Source: JBNKLG01 sp050292235
GTDB lineage: Bacteria > Pseudomonadota > Gammaproteobacteria > Chromatiales > Chromatiaceae
Reading direction: 5' to 3'
DNA length: 64,000 nt
Assembly (NCBI GenBank): GCA_050292235.1
Contig: JBNKLG010000004.1
Span: 26,382 to 90,381 of the forward strand
Each line of letters starts with the position of its first letter. The first letter of the stretch is position 1. Positions 62,124 through 64,000 of the stretch are shown in pieces. The notes below the pieces were generated by a model. That model was not told the DNA's origin. It did not search any database and was given only the letters and a program-made list of their open reading frames with translations. Both the position numbers and the translations under genes were made by a program.

Positions 62124-62722
62124 GACAAACGCTCCTCTATCTGCTTCATGGCAGCGGTGGTCACCAGCACCCGATCAAAGGCGATCAGGCTAACAGGATC
62201 CAGTTCAGCCACACTACAAACGCCAACCTGATAGAGGTTGCGGGCCGCCAAACGCAGGTTGTCGCTAGGCTCCAAATCGACGATGAGCACATCGGTCAAT
62301 TCCAAATCCTTCAGCTTAGCCACCAAACCCTTGGTTTTAGGCTGACTGACATCAAAGGCATCAACGACCTGAAGCCGCTCTTGACGCAACAGCTCAGACA
62401 AAATGGAACGCAAGGCACCGCGATACATCTTGCGATTGACCTTTTGCGACCAATTCTGAGGTTTTGCTGCAAACGCACGACCACCGGAACGCCAAATGGG
62501 ACTGCTGGAGGTACCAGAACGGGCACGACCGGTACCCTTCTGCCGCCAGGGCTTGGAACCACCACCACTCACCTCGGCGCGGGTCCTTTGCGCACGAGTG
62601 CCAGCACGAGCACCTGCCATATTGGCGGTGACGACCTGATGAATCAGCGCTTCATTATACTGGGTGGCAAAAACCTCATCAGCTACCGCCAAGGTACCAC
62701 CAGATTGCATCGTCACTTCCAT
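62120..62722 (-). CDS. rplD: 50S ribosomal protein L4
   Basis: 200 residues. GSKPWRQKGTGRARSGTSSS and SPIWRSGGRAFAAKPQNWSQ are the family motifs. In E. coli L4 represses the S10 operon; the leader would lie before rpsJ. Confidence 0.98.
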   Translation of the reverse strand: MEVTMQSGGTLAVADEVFATQYNEALIHQVVTANMAGARAGTRAQRTRAEVSGGGSKPWRQKGTGRARSGTSSSPIWRSGGRAFAAKPQNWSQKVNRKMYRGALRSILSELLRQERLQVVDAFDVSQPKTKGLVAKLKDLELTDVLIVDLEPSDNLRLAARNLYQVGVCSVAELDPVSLIAFDRVLVTTAAMKQIEERLS

Positions 62723-62726
62723 CGGA

Positions 62727-63374
62727 TCACCCCTTCGTCTTCTTTGCTGCCGGGGTCACGATAACATCGCCACCAGGAGCACCAGGTATCGCGCCCCTTA
62801 CCATCAGCAGATTGCGTTCGGTATCAATACGCACCAGCTCCAAGTTTTGCTGCGCACGGTTCACCGAGCCCATATGACCGGCCATACGTTTACCCTTGAA
62901 CACACGACCTGGGGTCTGATTTTGACCAATAGAACCCGGTGCACGATGTGAAAGGGAATTACCATGGGTAGCATCCTGCATGCGGAAATTATGGCGCTTC
63001 ACACCACCGGCAAAACCCTTACCTTTGGTCACACCACGAACATCGACATACTGACCTTGTTCAAAGATTGAAACGGTCAGTTCGCCACCCAATTCGAGGT
63101 CAGCACCCTCATCCTGTCTCAGACGGAATTCCCACAAGCCACGACCTGCCTCAACACCAGCCTTAGCGAAATGGCCTGCTTCAGCCTTGGTCAAGCGAGA
63201 GACCTTCTTACTACCAGCGGTCACCTGTACGGCACGGTAGCCATCATTCTCTTCGGTACGCAACTGGGTGATGCGCGCAGGCGTTGCCTCAATCACGGTC
63301 ACCGGGATGGACGCGCCTTCTTCAGTGAAGAGACGGGTCATACCAACCTTACGTCCGACTATTCCAATTGACAT
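62727..63374 (-). CDS. rplC: 50S ribosomal protein L3
   Basis: 215 residues: MSIGIVGRKVGMTRLFTEEG, VRGVTKGKGFAGGVKRHNFR and NSLSHRAPGSIGQNQTPGRV. Complete. Methylation-site glutamine region (GQNQTPGRVFKG) is present. Confidence 0.99.
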   Translation of the reverse strand: MSIGIVGRKVGMTRLFTEEGASIPVTVIEATPARITQLRTEENDGYRAVQVTAGSKKVSRLTKAEAGHFAKAGVEAGRGLWEFRLRQDEGADLELGGELTVSIFEQGQYVDVRGVTKGKGFAGGVKRHNFRMQDATHGNSLSHRAPGSIGQNQTPGRVFKGKRMAGHMGSVNRAQQNLELVRIDTERNLLMVRGAIPGAPGGDVIVTPAAKKTKG

Positions 63375-63404
63375 TGTTATAACCTCAGTTCAACTTGCTC
63401 TGGC

Positions 63405-63716
63405 TTAGTTCAGTTTGATCTGAACGTCCACACCCGCAGCCAGATCCAGTTTCATCAGCGCATCCACGGTCTTATCCGTTGGATCCACGATATCCATCAG
63501 GCGGTTATGGGTGCGAATTTCGTACTGATCACGTGCGTCTTTATTGACATGTGGCGAAATCAGAACGGTAAAACGCTCTTTTTTGGTCGGCAGCGGAATG
63601 GGACCTAACACCTGGGCACCAGTGCGGCGAGCGGTGTCAACAATCTCGCGGGCAGACTGATCGATCAGGCGATGATCAAAAGCCTTTAAGCGGATGCGAA
63701 TGCGTTGGTTCGTCAT
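63405..63716 (-). CDS. rpsJ: 30S ribosomal protein S10
   Basis: 103 residues: IRIRLKAFDHRLIDQSAREI then VLGPIPLPTKKERFTVLISP and RTHNRLMDIVDPTDKTVDAL. First gene of the S10 group, seven bases after tuf. Confidence 0.99.
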   Translation of the reverse strand: MTNQRIRIRLKAFDHRLIDQSAREIVDTARRTGAQVLGPIPLPTKKERFTVLISPHVNKDARDQYEIRTHNRLMDIVDPTDKTVDALMKLDLAAGVDVQIKLN

Positions 63717-63723
63717 AGTTCAA

Positions 63724-64000
63724 TCACTCAATGATCTTGGATACCACCCCAGCGCCAACGGTACGGCCACCTTCGCGAATCGCGAAGCGCAGACCTTCTT
63801 CCATGGCAATCGGGGCGATCAGTTGTATCACCAGCTTGACGTTATCACCCGGCATCACCATTTCAATGCCTTCCGGCAAGGTGCAGGCTCCGGTTACGTC
63901 TGTGGTGCGAAAGTAGAACTGGGGGCGATAGCCATTGAAGAAGGGGGTATGGCGACCACCTTCGTCTTTGCCCAGCACGTACACTTCAGCTTCAAAGTGG
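63724..64000 (-). CDS. tuf: Elongation factor Tu, C-terminal part (continues past the window)
   Basis: The frame runs to the window edge and encodes the last ~92 residues of EF-Tu: HFEAEVYVLGKDEGGRHTPF, FFNGYRPQFYFRTTDVTGAC, then MVMPGDNVKLVIQLIAPIAM and RFAIREGGRTVGAGVVSKII. This is domain 3. Its 5' part lies outside the window. Confidence 0.98.
   Translation of the reverse strand, partial: HFEAEVYVLGKDEGGRHTPFFNGYRPQFYFRTTDVTGACTLPEGIEMVMPGDNVKLVIQLIAPIAMEEGLRFAIREGGRTVGAGVVSKIIE

Noticed and set aside
1..64000. CRISPR arrays, tRNA or rRNA genes and intact insertion sequences.
   Set aside because: No regularly spaced repeats, cloverleaf-like segments or complete transposase genes were seen by eye.

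Overview
The window comes from a gammaproteobacterium of medium GC content. The evidence is the merged S10-spc-alpha ribosomal block running from tuf to rplQ, followed by the uvrA / yajR-type MFS / ssb group that many gammaproteobacteria (Pseudomonas, for example) carry next to rplQ. A Kps-type capsule exporter, a flagellar hook-length gene and an outer-membrane OmpA protein confirm a Gram-negative, probably motile cell. The genus cannot be set from the sequence alone.

Layout: 1-544 is the 5' part of a membrane-anchored PAS signalling gene. Positions 709-5359 hold ugd and rfbBDAC (UDP-glucuronate and dTDP-rhamnose synthesis), followed by manB and a divergent manC. Positions 8361-11754 hold two paralogous GT4 glycosyltransferases with a sulfotransferase between them. 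Positions 11714-14899 hold a GT2 transferase, fcl and gmd (GDP-fucose). Positions 14986-27202 are an accessory block: a broken GT4 remnant, a NeuA-like/HAD fusion, a 969-residue two-transferase protein, a radical SAM protein, a 757-residue methyltransferase/GT-A/FkbM fusion, a TPR-sulfotransferase, a coiled-coil protein and a sulfotransferase-like protein with a repeated C-terminal motif. Positions 27248-31777 encode the exporter KpsD-KpsE-KpsT-KpsM. Together these genes predict a complex surface polysaccharide made from rhamnose, fucose, mannose and a uronate, and perhaps a nonulosonate. It is probably sulfated and methylated, and is exported by an ABC (group 2/3 capsule) route. KpsC/KpsS and NeuB/NeuC are not in the window.

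Positions 31798-42626 are a mixed chromosomal stretch: a lipoprotein, uppP, cysZ, a rhodanese, a small secreted protein, a TDT/SLAC1 transporter, an OmpA-family protein, an S24-like protein lacking the expected lysine, a two-gene RND efflux system and an isolated fliK. Positions 42627-43114 hold decayed remnants of a type I restriction gene (hsdR) and an IS3-family transposase. Then come ssb, yajR-like MFS, uvrA, a MerR regulator, a SAM hydrolase family gene and a TIM-barrel gene.

Positions 50006-64000 are the ribosomal protein block, transcribed on the minus strand from tuf to rplQ. It has a well-formed promoter before rpsM, a strong terminator after rplQ, and an unusual hairpin-rich spacer between rpsN and rpsH. 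No rRNA, tRNA, CRISPR array or intact mobile element was seen.
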